Positions 8,949 through 17,779 of a DNA stretch of 64,000 nucleotides are shown in pieces; position 1 is the stretch's first letter, and the number at the start of each line of letters is the position of its first letter. The notes under the pieces were generated by a model. That model had not been told where the DNA came from. It did not search any database and worked only from the letters and a program-made list of their open reading frames with translations. Origin of the DNA: Albidovulum litorale. Its GTDB lineage: Bacteria; Pseudomonadota; Alphaproteobacteria; Rhodobacterales; Rhodobacteraceae. Both the position numbers and the translations under genes were made by a program. Location of the stretch: assembly GCF_025751495.1 (NCBI RefSeq), contig NZ_JAOWKZ010000002.1:682001-746000 (forward strand), read 5' to 3'.

Positions 8949-10059
8949 AACCCTTGCCGTCACATCGCTGCTGCTCTCACACTTCCGTTCGCACCGGCGA
9001 ACGGAACTAACCTTCGATGGCCGCCCGGTGGCGATCTTTGGACCGAACGGGGCGGGCAAGACCAATATACTTGAGGCGGTTTCGTTCCTGTCGCCGGGCC
9101 GTGGTTTGCGCCGGGCCACCCCCGATGAGGTCGCACGGCAGCCCGAAGCGCTGGGTTGGAAGCTGAAGGCGGTGCTTCAGAGCCTGCATCAGATTCATGA
9201 GGTGGAGACCTTCGCCGAGCCGGGGGCGAGCAGGAGTGTCACGATTGACGGCAAGCCAGCCGCGCAAGCCGCTTTGGGGCGCATCGCCCGGATGCTCTGG
9301 CTGGTACCCGCGATGGACCGGCTTTGGATCGAAGGGGCCGAGGGGCGTCGGCGCTTTCTGGACCGGATGACCCTCTCGTTCGAGCCGGGACATGCCGAGG
9401 TCGTGCTCACCTATGAAAAGGCAATGCGTGAAAGGAATCGGCTCTTGCGTGACGAGGTGCGCGATGCTGGCTGGTACGGCGCGCTGGAATCTCAGATGGC
9501 TGAGGCCGGGGCGGTGATCCAATCCAACCGCGCAGCCGCCATCGCTCGGGTCGCGGCGGCACAGGACGGCGCAGAAACCGCCTTTCCGGTCGCGGACCTT
9601 ACGATTCTTGGGCCCGATGGAGAGGATTTTCCGTTCGGCGCCGATGCACTAGCTGACACTTTCGCCGCCGGTCGGTCCCGCGACATGGCGGCAGGGCGCA
9701 CGCTAACCGGTCCCCATCGCGCCGATTTGGGGGCGGTCTACGCCGCCAAGGGCATGCCCGCCGCGCAGGCCTCGACAGGTGAACAGAAGGCGCTTCTGAT
9801 CTCGCTTATCCTTGCCAATGGTCGTGCGCTGGCCGAAGATTTTGGCGCGCCGCCGATCCTTCTTCTGGACGAGGTGGCGGCCCATCTCGACGCCAGCCGA
9901 CGCGCAGCGCTTTACGACGAAATCTGCGCGATGGGGGCGCAGGCTTTTATGACCGGAACCGGGATTGAGCTTTTCGAGGGCCTCGGTGCGCGGGCGCAAG
10001 GCTTTGAGGTGTCTGACAGCGGCGGTCTTTCAATCACCGAGGAAAGGAACATCGCATGA
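8944..10059 (+). CDS. recF: DNA replication and repair protein RecF
   Basis: 371 residues, SMC-like ATPase that helps load RecA at single-strand gaps. It starts at GTG 8944 (protein begins MPTLAVTSLLLSHFRSH). Walker A is FGPNGAGKTNILEA (about residues 34-47), and the ABC-type signature (STGEQKALLISLI) and Walker B (ILLLDEVAAHLD) are in the C-terminal third. It overlaps the next gene by four bases (ATGA), suggesting translational coupling. gyrB, often the next gene, is not here. Confidence 0.96.
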   Translation: MPTLAVTSLLLSHFRSHRRTELTFDGRPVAIFGPNGAGKTNILEAVSFLSPGRGLRRATPDEVARQPEALGWKLKAVLQSLHQIHEVETFAEPGASRSVTIDGKPAAQAALGRIARMLWLVPAMDRLWIEGAEGRRRFLDRMTLSFEPGHAEVVLTYEKAMRERNRLLRDEVRDAGWYGALESQMAEAGAVIQSNRAAAIARVAAAQDGAETAFPVADLTILGPDGEDFPFGADALADTFAAGRSRDMAAGRTLTGPHRADLGAVYAAKGMPAAQASTGEQKALLISLILANGRALAEDFGAPPILLLDEVAAHLDASRRAALYDEICAMGAQAFMTGTGIELFEGLGARAQGFEVSDSGGLSITEERNIA

Positions 10060-10502
10060 CCCCACAGCGTGTCACCCTGATCACCCTTGGCGTCGATGAC
10101 CTGGCCCGGTCGCGGGCATTTTATGAATCGCTCGGATGGGTTCCGACCACGGCGCTCGACGAGGTGGTGTTTTTCCAGATTCACGGTGCTGTTCTGGGCA
10201 TCTTTGGCCGCGAGGCGCTTGCAAAGGATCAGGGCAGACCCGGGGTGCGGCTTGAAACCGGCGCGATGACATTGGCTCAGAACTTCACGACCGAGGCCGA
10301 GGTGGATGCTGCCTGGGAGCGGGCGGTCGCGGCGGGCGCCGCGCCACTGAAGAAGCCAGAGAAAGTCTTCTGGGGCGGCTACTCTGGATATTACGCCGAC
10401 CCCGATGTCCATGTCTGGGAAGTGGCGATGAACCCGTTCTGGCCCCTTGAGTCCGACGGGTCTCTGGACATTTCGAAAGTGGCAGACGCAGCGCAGGAGT
10501 AA
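10056..10502 (+). CDS. VOC (glyoxalase/dioxygenase fold) family protein
   Basis: 148 residues, single vicinal-oxygen-chelate module. It opens RVTLITLGVDDLARSRAFYESLGW, the classic first beta-alpha-beta unit, and ends with YADPDVHVWEVAMNP, where the Glu near the C-terminus is a metal-ligand position in the fold. Substrate unknown. It is coupled to recF by an ATGA overlap, which looks positional rather than functional. It ends before a bidirectional terminator shared with the convergent VOC gene. Confidence 0.8.
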   Translation: MTPQRVTLITLGVDDLARSRAFYESLGWVPTTALDEVVFFQIHGAVLGIFGREALAKDQGRPGVRLETGAMTLAQNFTTEAEVDAAWERAVAAGAAPLKKPEKVFWGGYSGYYADPDVHVWEVAMNPFWPLESDGSLDISKVADAAQE

Positions 10503-10514
10503 TCCGGCAATACG

Positions 10515-10555
10515 GTGTCAAAACGAACAAGCCTCGTTTCGACACAAATTTATTT
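10515..10555. terminator. Bidirectional terminator between convergent VOC genes
   Basis: GTGTCaAAACGA (10515-10526) pairs with TCGTTTcGACAC (10534-10545) with one mismatch, followed on the plus strand by AAATTTATTT. It lies between the stop codons at 10502 and 10550. Confidence 0.7.
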
Positions 10556-11314
10556 CGGCCCGACCAGTGCGAACATCGCGCCCTGCGGATCGCGGGCACC
10601 CATGATGAAGGCGCCACCCGGCACCTCCATCGGCCCGTGAAGAACTTGCCCACCTGCTTCCGCCGTGCGGGCGATGGCCGCCTGAACCCCGTCGGTACCG
10701 AAATAGGGCAGCCAGAATGGCCTGCCCGGCCCCGGCATGTTGGGCATCAGCTTCATCATTCCGCCGATATCGGCCTTGCCATGACGGAAAAGCTGATAGG
10801 TCATGCCCGGTCCCATTTGATGCGTATCGCCCGGCTTCCAGCCAAAGAGCTTACCATAGAAGGCCAGCGCAGCCTCGGGGTCGGAGGTCATCAATTCGTG
10901 CCAGCAGCCATGGCCCGTCGCCTTCTGATCGAAGGCGCGGCCGTCGTCCTCAAGCATCTGGAGGATACCGAACGCGGCCCCCTGCGGGTCCGTAGCGGCT
11001 GCGAAGCGGCCGGTGCCGGGGATATCGGCCGGGCCGTAGACGATTGAACCGCCCGATTTGGCGATATCCTTTGCCGCTTTGTCGCAATTGGTCACAGTAA
11101 CATAGAACGTCCATGCTGGCGGCGTGCCCGGCTGCGCGGCCATGATCCCTGCGACCATGTCGTCGCCCGCCCGTGCAAGACGGTAGTCCATACCTTCCAT
11201 ACCGGAATCGGCAATGCTCCAGCCCATGACATGGGCATAGAAATGCCCTGCCGCGTTGGGGTCGGCGGTGGACAGCTCATACCAGCAGGGTTTGCCGCGT
11301 TTCGGTTTGGCCAT
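10550..11314 (-). CDS. Two-domain VOC family protein
   Basis: 254 residues made of two glyoxalase-fold modules: residues ~7-125 (CWYELSTADPNAAGHFYAHVMGW) and ~135-254 (CWHELMTSDPEAALAFYGKLFGW), each with the Phe/Tyr-rich first helix. The modules resemble each other, so they arose by internal duplication. Proteins of this class are often annotated as hydroxylases or glyoxalase-like; substrate and metal use cannot be read here. It is monocistronic on the minus strand. Confidence 0.8.
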   Translation of the reverse strand: MAKPKRGKPCWYELSTADPNAAGHFYAHVMGWSIADSGMEGMDYRLARAGDDMVAGIMAAQPGTPPAWTFYVTVTNCDKAAKDIAKSGGSIVYGPADIPGTGRFAAATDPQGAAFGILQMLEDDGRAFDQKATGHGCWHELMTSDPEAALAFYGKLFGWKPGDTHQMGPGMTYQLFRHGKADIGGMMKLMPNMPGPGRPFWLPYFGTDGVQAAIARTAEAGGQVLHGPMEVPGGAFIMGARDPQGAMFALVGPK

Positions 11315-11398
11315 ATCGTCCTCCCGTATTGCATCGCCCCCTGACGGGGCACGGGATCAGCCTGCGCCTCCGGTGCCCGCAATGCAAGGGCGGCGGAA

Positions 11399-11830
11399 TC
11401 AGACGGCGCGGTCGAACTTGGTCGACAGGTGGATCAGGCTTTCAGAGCCCTTAACCCCGGTCATCTCGCCGATCTGATCGAGAACACCATCAAGAACAGT
11501 GGTCGAGGGGGCGGCCACCTGTAGCAGGAAATCGACTCGGCCCGAGGTCGTGTGCACCCGCTCCACCTCCGGTATCGCCTTGAGGCGGCTCAGCACATTG
11601 GCCTGCGCGCGGGGTTCGATCGTCAGCAGGACGGTTGCGCGGATTCGGGCCTGCCGCGCGGCCTCGCCCAGCTTTACAGTATAGCCCGCGATGACGCCCG
11701 TCGTTTCCAGCCGCTCCAGCCGCGCCTGAATGGTTGAGCGCGCGACTTTCAGCCGCCGCGCCAGCGTCGCAACGGATACGCGGGCATCAGAACCCAGAAA
11801 TCCTAAGATCGAGCGGTCGAGGTCGTCCAT
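11399..11830 (-). CDS. Lrp/AsnC family transcriptional regulator
   Basis: 143 residues. N-terminal winged helix (LDRSILGFLGSDARVSVATLARRLKVARSTIQARLERLE), then the RAM/AsnC ligand-binding domain (about residues 65-140). Such proteins assemble as octamers and respond to amino acids. It is divergent from the ornithine-decarboxylase-type gene across a 224-nt spacer that holds two inverted repeats, so control of that gene and of itself is the likely role. Confidence 0.88.
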   Translation of the reverse strand: MDDLDRSILGFLGSDARVSVATLARRLKVARSTIQARLERLETTGVIAGYTVKLGEAARQARIRATVLLTIEPRAQANVLSRLKAIPEVERVHTTSGRVDFLLQVAAPSTTVLDGVLDQIGEMTGVKGSESLIHLSTKFDRAV

Positions 11831-11848
11831 TTTGCAACACCGGCAGTT

Positions 11849-11883
11849 TGACTGTTGTTTTCGTCATTTTAACGACAACGTCA
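11849..11883. promoter_or_regulatory. Imperfect inverted repeat in the Lrp leader
   Basis: TGAC-T-GTTGT (11849-11858) is mirrored by ACAAC-GTCA ending at 11883, with a further CGT/ACG match inside. It lies 19 nt upstream of the Lrp-type start codon. Candidate autoregulatory operator. Confidence 0.45.
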
Positions 11884-11885
11884 AG

Positions 11886-11914
11886 CATTTCTACTCTTTT
11901 GATCGGTAGAAATG
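11886..11914. promoter_or_regulatory. Perfect 9-bp inverted repeat between Lrp regulator and decarboxylase
   Basis: CATTTCTAC (11886-11894) and GTAGAAATG (11906-11914) are exact inverted copies with an 11-nt spacer, centre to centre about two helical turns apart. The position in a divergent regulator/target spacer makes it a good operator candidate. Confidence 0.6.
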
Positions 11915-12054
11915 TCCGCCATATCCTCCGGACTTCGTTCAGGCAAAGGGCGGCTCATACGCACCTTACCTGGTTTGGTCAAATGCGTAAGCGCTTTCCA
12001 ACCGGTATGCCCGGGCAAAAGGTGGCTGCGCCTTGTTGGCAAGGGTAACCGCCG

Positions 12055-13200
12055 ATGGGGCTCTCTAAGATGATCTGGGCGAATCCGTCCGAATTCCTTC
12101 GTATCGAACAACCGCTCAACCCGGTGATGTTTTTCGCCCCGTCTGTGCTGCAGGCCAGTGCGCGTCGGTTCATCGACGGCTTTCCGGGCCTCGTGACTTA
12201 CGCGGTCAAGTCGAACCCCGAGGAGATGGTGATCCAGAACCTCGTTGCCGCAGGCATTCAGGGTTTTGATGTGGCCTCGCCCGCCGAGATCGAGATGGTG
12301 CGCCGCCTCGCGCCCACGGCCGCTTTGCACTACCACAACCCGGTGCGCGGCCGGCATGAGATCGCCTATGCGGTCGAAATGGGCGTGAAGTCCTATTCGG
12401 TGGACAGCCGGTCCGAGTTGCAGAAGCTGATCGAGATCGTGCCGGCAGAGGGCGCCGAAATCTCCGTGCGCTTCAAACTGCCGGTCGCCGGGGCCGCTTA
12501 CAATTTCGGTGCCAAGTTCGGTGCGACAGTGGAACTGGCGACGGAACTGCTGGCGACCGTGGCGGAAGCGGGCTTTATCCCGTCGCTGACCTTCCATCCG
12601 GGCACCCAGTGCACCGACCCGATGGCTTGGGACGCCTATCTGCGCGCCGCGGCCGAGATCTGCACCAATGCCGGGGTGAAGGCGCGCCGTCTGAACGTCG
12701 GTGGCGGCTTCCCGTCGCATCGCCTCTCGACCGAGATCCCGCAACTTGACGCGATCTTCGAACTGATCGGCCGGGTTGCTCATGACGCATTTGACGGCGA
12801 ACCGCCTGCGCTCGTCTGCGAACCGGGCCGCGCGCTGGTTGCCGAAAGCTTCACGCTGGCCGCCCGCATCAAGGGTCTGCGCGACGGCGAGCATGTGTTC
12901 CTGAACGACGGCACCTATGGCAACCTCGATGAGCTGCCGATCACCGGCATTATCGACCGCATCGCCGTCGTGTCGCCGGAAGGCGTGCAGCGCGATGGCG
13001 AAGCCCAGCCGCGCGTGATCTTCGGCCCGACCTGCGACAGCGTCGACCGTCTGCCGGGCGAGGTCGATCTGCCGAGCGATCTGGAGGAGGGCGATTTCCT
13101 CGTCTTCTCCGGCATGGGTGCCTATTCGACCGCGACCAATACCCGCTTCAACGGCTTTGGCGACATGAAGATCGCCACGGTGATGCGCCTCGGCCTCTGA
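12055..13200 (+). CDS. Ornithine/lysine-type PLP-dependent decarboxylase (alanine racemase fold)
   Basis: 381 residues, fold-type III decarboxylase that makes a diamine (putrescine if ornithine). PLP lysine is Lys52 in VTYAVKSNP; the phosphate-binding GGGFPS loop and EPGRALVAE follow; the catalytic cysteine is in FGPTCDSVDRL, the eukaryotic-ODC-like motif. The short length and motifs fit bacterial ornithine decarboxylases rather than DapF/LysA-type enzymes. ATG 12055 has AAGGG 8 nt upstream; an ATG at 12070 is an alternative. Ornithine versus lysine preference cannot be decided from sequence alone. Confidence 0.88.
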   Translation: MGLSKMIWANPSEFLRIEQPLNPVMFFAPSVLQASARRFIDGFPGLVTYAVKSNPEEMVIQNLVAAGIQGFDVASPAEIEMVRRLAPTAALHYHNPVRGRHEIAYAVEMGVKSYSVDSRSELQKLIEIVPAEGAEISVRFKLPVAGAAYNFGAKFGATVELATELLATVAEAGFIPSLTFHPGTQCTDPMAWDAYLRAAAEICTNAGVKARRLNVGGGFPSHRLSTEIPQLDAIFELIGRVAHDAFDGEPPALVCEPGRALVAESFTLAARIKGLRDGEHVFLNDGTYGNLDELPITGIIDRIAVVSPEGVQRDGEAQPRVIFGPTCDSVDRLPGEVDLPSDLEEGDFLVFSGMGAYSTATNTRFNGFGDMKIATVMRLGL

Positions 13201-13252
13201 GGCAGAGAGCGGAGACCGGGAAGATCTGAAGTCCCGCAGTCAAACAGCGAAG

Positions 13253-13284
13253 CCGCCATTGACGCGTTCAGCGTGTGGCGGTTT
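13253..13284 (+). terminator. Probable terminator after the decarboxylase
   Basis: CCGCCA (13253-13258) pairs with TGGCGG (13276-13281), with an inner ACGC/GCGT stem and a GTTCA loop, then TTT. It lies 52 nt after the stop, between convergent genes. Confidence 0.45.
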
Positions 13285-13342
13285 CGGCGTTTCTAACCAC
13301 GGGCAAATGTCAGAAACTCTGGAACGAACCGGTGGTACCCTG

Positions 13343-14557
13343 TCACCGGGACCCGTTGCGCTCGGTAACATATCCTGAGTCCTGAATCTCATCCGAAGGA
13401 TGCAGAATAACCCGATCCCCTTCTTCAAGACCGCCCACGACCTCGGCGGTTTCGCTGTTGCGGTGGCCGATGTTGACCTTCGCCAGCTCTGCCCTGTCAT
13501 CCTCGACGCGAAATACAGCCCAGCTCCCGTCACGACGGAAAAGCGCCGACAGCGGCACTTGCAGCACGTCCTCTTCCTCCCAGGTCACGATCCGTAGATA
13601 GACGGCATAGCGGTCCCCGAGACTTGCCCGCGCCTCGGGCGGAGACACGAAGTCGAACGTCGCATCGACGCGCTGTTCTTCGATGCCGAGGGCCGAGACC
13701 TTTGTCTTTGCGGTCGGTGCAAGCGACCGCAGACTTGCCTCCAGCGGGACCGGTCCACCCCAGCGATCAACGATCGCGCGGGCACCCGGTTCAAGACCAA
13801 TTGCATCCGCTGACAGCAGATCGGCAACGATCTCCAGATCATCCATCCTCCCGATCGAGACGAGGCGCGTGCCGGCAGTGACCGGCCCCGCGCTGACGAT
13901 ATCGACCGACAGTACCGTGCCCGTGATCGGCGCGTAAAGGGTGACGCAGCAGGTTTCACCCCTGCCGGAGGCCGATCCCGGTTCGATCAGCGCGGCGCGG
14001 GCGCGCTGAAGCGCGCTCGTCGACATCTCCACCCCCGATTGGGCGGCTTCCTGCGCTGCAATGCGGATCGACAGGATCTGCGTCGCATCCTCCAGCTGGG
14101 TCAGGGACGAAACACCGCGTTCGGCGAGCGCCTTGGCCCGGGCATGTGTGCTCGTGGCATGGGCAAGCTCTTCATCGGCCTGCCGCAACTGCGCCTCGGC
14201 CAGTCTCAGCGCGGCTTCGGCTTCACGCACGGCTGCCTCGGCCTGTTCGCGCGCCCGGGTATCGAGGAACGCCGGCGCTGCGGGTTCTACCACGGCGACC
14301 ACCGTTTCCCCCTTGATCACGGGATCACCGACCTCGACCGGCGCACGTTGCACCGTGCCTGAGATTGGCGCCGAGACCTCGAAGATATCCCGAATGCGAG
14401 TTTCACCCTCGGCATTGACCGTGACCGTCATCGGCGCGCGCCGAACCTCCGCCAGATCGACCGGCACCGGCTCGGTGCGGAAGGTGAGCCAGCCGAGGCC
14501 GACAAGGACACCAGCACCCACGATGCCGATGATGTAGTGGCGCGGTTGCAGACCCAT
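13343..14557 (-). CDS. Membrane fusion (periplasmic adaptor) protein, HlyD/MacA type
   Basis: 404 residues. One N-terminal membrane helix (IIGIVGAGVLVGLGWLTF), a biotinyl-lipoyl half motif (ISGTVQRAPVEVGDPVIKGE), an Ala/Glu-rich coiled-coil hairpin (about residues 105-185), the second lipoyl half (APITGTVLSVDIVSAGPV), then beta-barrel domains. Such adaptors link an inner-membrane ABC transporter to the periplasm or an outer-membrane channel. It is the last gene of a three-gene operon with the permease (4-nt gap) and ATPase below. No TolC gene is nearby. Confidence 0.88.
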   Translation of the reverse strand: MGLQPRHYIIGIVGAGVLVGLGWLTFRTEPVPVDLAEVRRAPMTVTVNAEGETRIRDIFEVSAPISGTVQRAPVEVGDPVIKGETVVAVVEPAAPAFLDTRAREQAEAAVREAEAALRLAEAQLRQADEELAHATSTHARAKALAERGVSSLTQLEDATQILSIRIAAQEAAQSGVEMSTSALQRARAALIEPGSASGRGETCCVTLYAPITGTVLSVDIVSAGPVTAGTRLVSIGRMDDLEIVADLLSADAIGLEPGARAIVDRWGGPVPLEASLRSLAPTAKTKVSALGIEEQRVDATFDFVSPPEARASLGDRYAVYLRIVTWEEEDVLQVPLSALFRRDGSWAVFRVEDDRAELAKVNIGHRNSETAEVVGGLEEGDRVILHPSDEIQDSGYVTERNGSR

Positions 14558-14561
14558 GGGT

Positions 14562-16931
14562 TCACTCCCTTGTTTTCATGACCGCGACGAGGTCGAGCCG
14601 GTCGATGCGCCGACGCACGATCAGCGCCGAGGCCAAAGCGGTCAAAAGTACGATAAGGCTTGCGCGGGCGAAGGTGGCAGGACTGATCACAAGGGGGATT
14701 TCATAAAGGTCACTGTTGACCCCTTGCGTAAACGCCCAGGCAATGCCGAATCCGACGAGCCAGCCGAAGGGCTGGGCCAGAACCGCAAGCAGCATCGTCT
14801 CGCCCACCAGAATAAACGACACCTCACCACGCGAAAATCCGAGGATCCGAAGGCTCGCCAGTTCCCGGGCGCGCTCCGACAGCTGGATGCGGGCGCTGTT
14901 GTAGGTGACGCCCACGGTGATCAGCACGGCAATGACGACATAGACCGTCGCAGTGATGTTGATGTTCTGCTGGATCGTATCTTCGAACGACCGACGCATA
15001 TCCGTCAGCATCGCGGTTCCAGCGAGTACCGGCATCTGGCTGAGCGCTTTGTGGAAGGCCAGCTTTTCATCCTCGTTCAACGTCAGATTGGCGACGGATA
15101 TCTGCGGCGCTTGTCGGCGAAGCGCGTTCAACATCTCAAAATCAGCATAGGCAGAGAGACCGATATATTGTGAGATCGTACCTGTGATCGGCAGCGTCAC
15201 CGTCTCGCGCCGACCAGAGAGGAATTCAACCTCCACATCATCACCGACCTTCAGGGCCAGCTGTTCCGCAAGCCGTTCGGATAGGACCAGCCCACCTGGC
15301 GGCGCAGCCATGACCCGGCCCGATCCGCCGATGACGCGCGATAGGTCAGCATCGGGACGACGCGCTTCCAGTGCAGTGTGCTTCTCCAGATGGCCATTAC
15401 GCAGCAGCACGGATTCGCTGAGCTGCCCTTCAATCTGCATCGCACCGGGCAGTGCTTTGAGATTGTCGAGCGCAGCTTCCGGTAAGTTCTCTGCAAAGAT
15501 CAGCACCGCATCCTGCCGGTTGGCGAGGTTGAAGGTGGTGTCCAGCATCTTGTTGAGCGCATCGTCAAAGAAACTGGCCGCCCCGAGAACAGCAACCGCC
15601 ATCGACAGACCCAGCGCGTTCGACGCCGCACGTATCGGCCATCGGGTAATGGAACGGATGATCATCATCATCGGCTGCGAAAGCTTCAGCCGCGCCAGCG
15701 TCCGGTCAATGATCCCGCGCCGGAAACGAGGCGGGGCGGGGGGCTGCATCGCCACGGCGGGCGGCAAGCGCGCCGCCCTGAGCGCTACTCGCAACGCTCC
15801 GAATGCCGCCGAAGCCAACCCGATCAGGCCCGAGACTGCGTAGACCGACCATGAACCGCGAAAGATCAGATAGGGGAAGTTGAAGAACTTGGCGTAGAGC
15901 GTCGCCAATCCATGGGCCAGCCAAGCGCCAAAGGCCCAGCCGACAAGAATGCCGACCACTGCCGTCAACACCGCGAGCATCTGGTAATGCATCGCGATTG
16001 CGGTGTTGGAGTATCCAAGCGCCTTGAGAAGCCCGATTTCCGACCGCTCAAGCGCCACGATCCTGCCCAGCACCATGTTTACGAGGAACGCCGCGACGCC
16101 GAAGAAGATCGGCGGCAGGACAATTGTCATGGTCCAGAGCTGATCCAGTTCCGATGAGACGAAACTGTCCGATATCTGGCGGTCGCGGCCATAAGCGCCG
16201 GTCGTCCCATAGCGTTCAAGAATAGCATCCAGCTGGTCGATGACCTCGTCCTCGCGCGCACCGGCATAAAGACCGATGGTCAGGCTGTTGAACGCCCCCG
16301 TCATGTCAAAGGCTGCCTGAACCGCACGTTCTGGCATCCAGATGACTGCGAACCCCTCCTTGTCGGGCATAAGCGCACCGGGGCCGAGCGCATAGATGAA
16401 CTCGGGTGACAGCAGGGTGCCGGTGATCGTCAGTTCCCGCCGTGTGCCGTTGATGTTGGCGAAGAAACTGTCCCCCGCTTGGTAGCCATTGGCGATGGCA
16501 AAGGGTTCGTTGACAGCGACTTCAGCATCGGAATCCGGATCAGGCAGGCGGCCCGAGCGCAGGATCGGTACGTTCAGAAACGTCTCGCCTGATATGGGCA
16601 GCGAAATGATCTGGCCAACGGCCGTTTCTTCCCGTCCCGGCAGATCGAGGGTGACCAGTCCCTCGGTCCGCGCCTCGGCGCTGCGGATACCGGGAATGGC
16701 GGCAATCTCGGGGAGAAGCGATATCGGCGCGCGCCGGGCGGGCGCCCAGATATCGGCAAAGCGGTTACGTTCATAATACGCATCGCGGCTGTCGCCCATC
16801 GCCTGATACATGCCAAACGACATCAGAAGGGCCGCAACGCCGCAGGCAAGTACAAGCGCAATCGCCAGCGCCTGTGCCCAGAGGCGGACGAAGTCGCGCA
16901 GGAGTTTCCGGTCGAGCGCGTGCATCACCAT
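14562..16931 (-). CDS. ABC transporter permease, FtsX/MacB (type VII) fold, duplicated
   Basis: 789 residues with an N-terminal helix ([22 protein letters not shown]), a large periplasmic domain, three helices around residues 270-390, a second N-terminal-like helix near 440, a second periplasmic domain and three final helices. This is the duplicated FtsX arrangement seen in permeases of the DevC/LolE-like type. It is not fused to an ATPase; the separate ATPase gene overlaps its start by 7 nt, indicating translational coupling. With the adaptor it should form a mechanotransmission-type exporter for a peptide, lipid or drug; the substrate is unknown. Confidence 0.88.
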   Translation of the reverse strand: MVMHALDRKLLRDFVRLWAQALAIALVLACGVAALLMSFGMYQAMGDSRDAYYERNRFADIWAPARRAPISLLPEIAAIPGIRSAEARTEGLVTLDLPGREETAVGQIISLPISGETFLNVPILRSGRLPDPDSDAEVAVNEPFAIANGYQAGDSFFANINGTRRELTITGTLLSPEFIYALGPGALMPDKEGFAVIWMPERAVQAAFDMTGAFNSLTIGLYAGAREDEVIDQLDAILERYGTTGAYGRDRQISDSFVSSELDQLWTMTIVLPPIFFGVAAFLVNMVLGRIVALERSEIGLLKALGYSNTAIAMHYQMLAVLTAVVGILVGWAFGAWLAHGLATLYAKFFNFPYLIFRGSWSVYAVSGLIGLASAAFGALRVALRAARLPPAVAMQPPAPPRFRRGIIDRTLARLKLSQPMMMIIRSITRWPIRAASNALGLSMAVAVLGAASFFDDALNKMLDTTFNLANRQDAVLIFAENLPEAALDNLKALPGAMQIEGQLSESVLLRNGHLEKHTALEARRPDADLSRVIGGSGRVMAAPPGGLVLSERLAEQLALKVGDDVEVEFLSGRRETVTLPITGTISQYIGLSAYADFEMLNALRRQAPQISVANLTLNEDEKLAFHKALSQMPVLAGTAMLTDMRRSFEDTIQQNINITATVYVVIAVLITVGVTYNSARIQLSERARELASLRILGFSRGEVSFILVGETMLLAVLAQPFGWLVGFGIAWAFTQGVNSDLYEIPLVISPATFARASLIVLLTALASALIVRRRIDRLDLVAVMKTRE

Positions 16932-17632
16932 TCGATCTCCGACGGGGCGATCCGGGTTTCGTTCACCTCGACCGAACCAATGCGACCGTCCTGAAACCGC
17001 AGCACGCGATGCGCCATCTTCCGGATCATCGCATTATGCGTAATGACGATCGTGGCAGTGCCAAGCTGTTCATTGACCGTTTTCAACGCTTCCAGAACCT
17101 GAACCCCGGTCTTGCTGTCCAAGGCGCCGGTCGGCTCATCACAAAGCAGAACCTCGGGCCGCTTGGCAATGGCGCGGGCGATGGCCACACGCTGCTGCTC
17201 ACCCCCTGACAGTTCGGCCGGGAAATGGTCAAGCCGGGGCTCGAGTCCCACCAGAGACAACGCCTCGGCGGGCGTCATCGGATCGCGTGAGACATCCGTC
17301 ACAAGCTGCACGTTTTCGCGCGCGGTCAGCGAGGCGACAAGATTGTAGAACTGAAAGACGAACCCGACATGATCGCGCCGATACGCGGTCAACTGGCGGT
17401 CACCCATTCCGGTAAGCTCGGTATCGCGGAACCAGACCTGGCCACCCGTAACCTGATCGAGCCCGCCGAGAATGTTCAGAAGCGTGGATTTCCCAGAACC
17501 GGACGGCCCAAGGAGCACCGCGATCTCATGCGGAAACAGTTCAAGGTCGACGCCGTCCAGCGCCCGGACCTTAACCTTGCCGGTATCGTAGACCTTCGTC
17601 ACACCGGACAGCTTGAATACAGGTTGCTCCAT
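16925..17632 (-). CDS. ABC transporter ATP-binding protein (MacB/LolD class)
   Basis: 235 residues from ATG 17632 ([18 protein letters not shown]), chosen because AAAGG lies 8 nt upstream; a GTG at 17653 would add seven residues. Walker [17 protein letters not shown], signature [14 protein letters not shown], Walker [16 protein letters not shown] and a TIVITHN switch are all present. The LolD/MacB subfamily marks (TGxLD, HN) fit. First gene of the exporter operon. Confidence 0.93.
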   Translation of the reverse strand: MEQPVFKLSGVTKVYDTGKVKVRALDGVDLELFPHEIAVLLGPSGSGKSTLLNILGGLDQVTGGQVWFRDTELTGMGDRQLTAYRRDHVGFVFQFYNLVASLTARENVQLVTDVSRDPMTPAEALSLVGLEPRLDHFPAELSGGEQQRVAIARAIAKRPEVLLCDEPTGALDSKTGVQVLEALKTVNEQLGTATIVITHNAMIRKMAHRVLRFQDGRIGSVEVNETRIAPSEIEW

Positions 17633-17749
17633 CTGCGCGCCTTTCGCCCGCACTTGAAGGCACTTCGTTGTGATCCGCCTTGATGTCGCTCAATATCCGG
17701 CGGGGCACGGCATGTCGTTCTTAGGATTACATTCCGCTATCGTTGCGTG

Positions 17750-17761
17750 TTCGAATATTCG
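17750..17761. promoter_or_regulatory. TTCGAATA-type palindrome upstream of exporter operon
   Basis: TTCGAATATTCG (17750-17761) contains the palindrome CGAATATTCG, in the 147-nt spacer between the importer permease stop and the exporter ATPase start. The octamer TTCGAATA recurs at 21726 and 22634. The same spacer contains GCGAAT nearby. Function unknown; operator is an inference. Confidence 0.35.
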
Positions 17762-17779
17762 CCGGATGCGAATCTGAAG

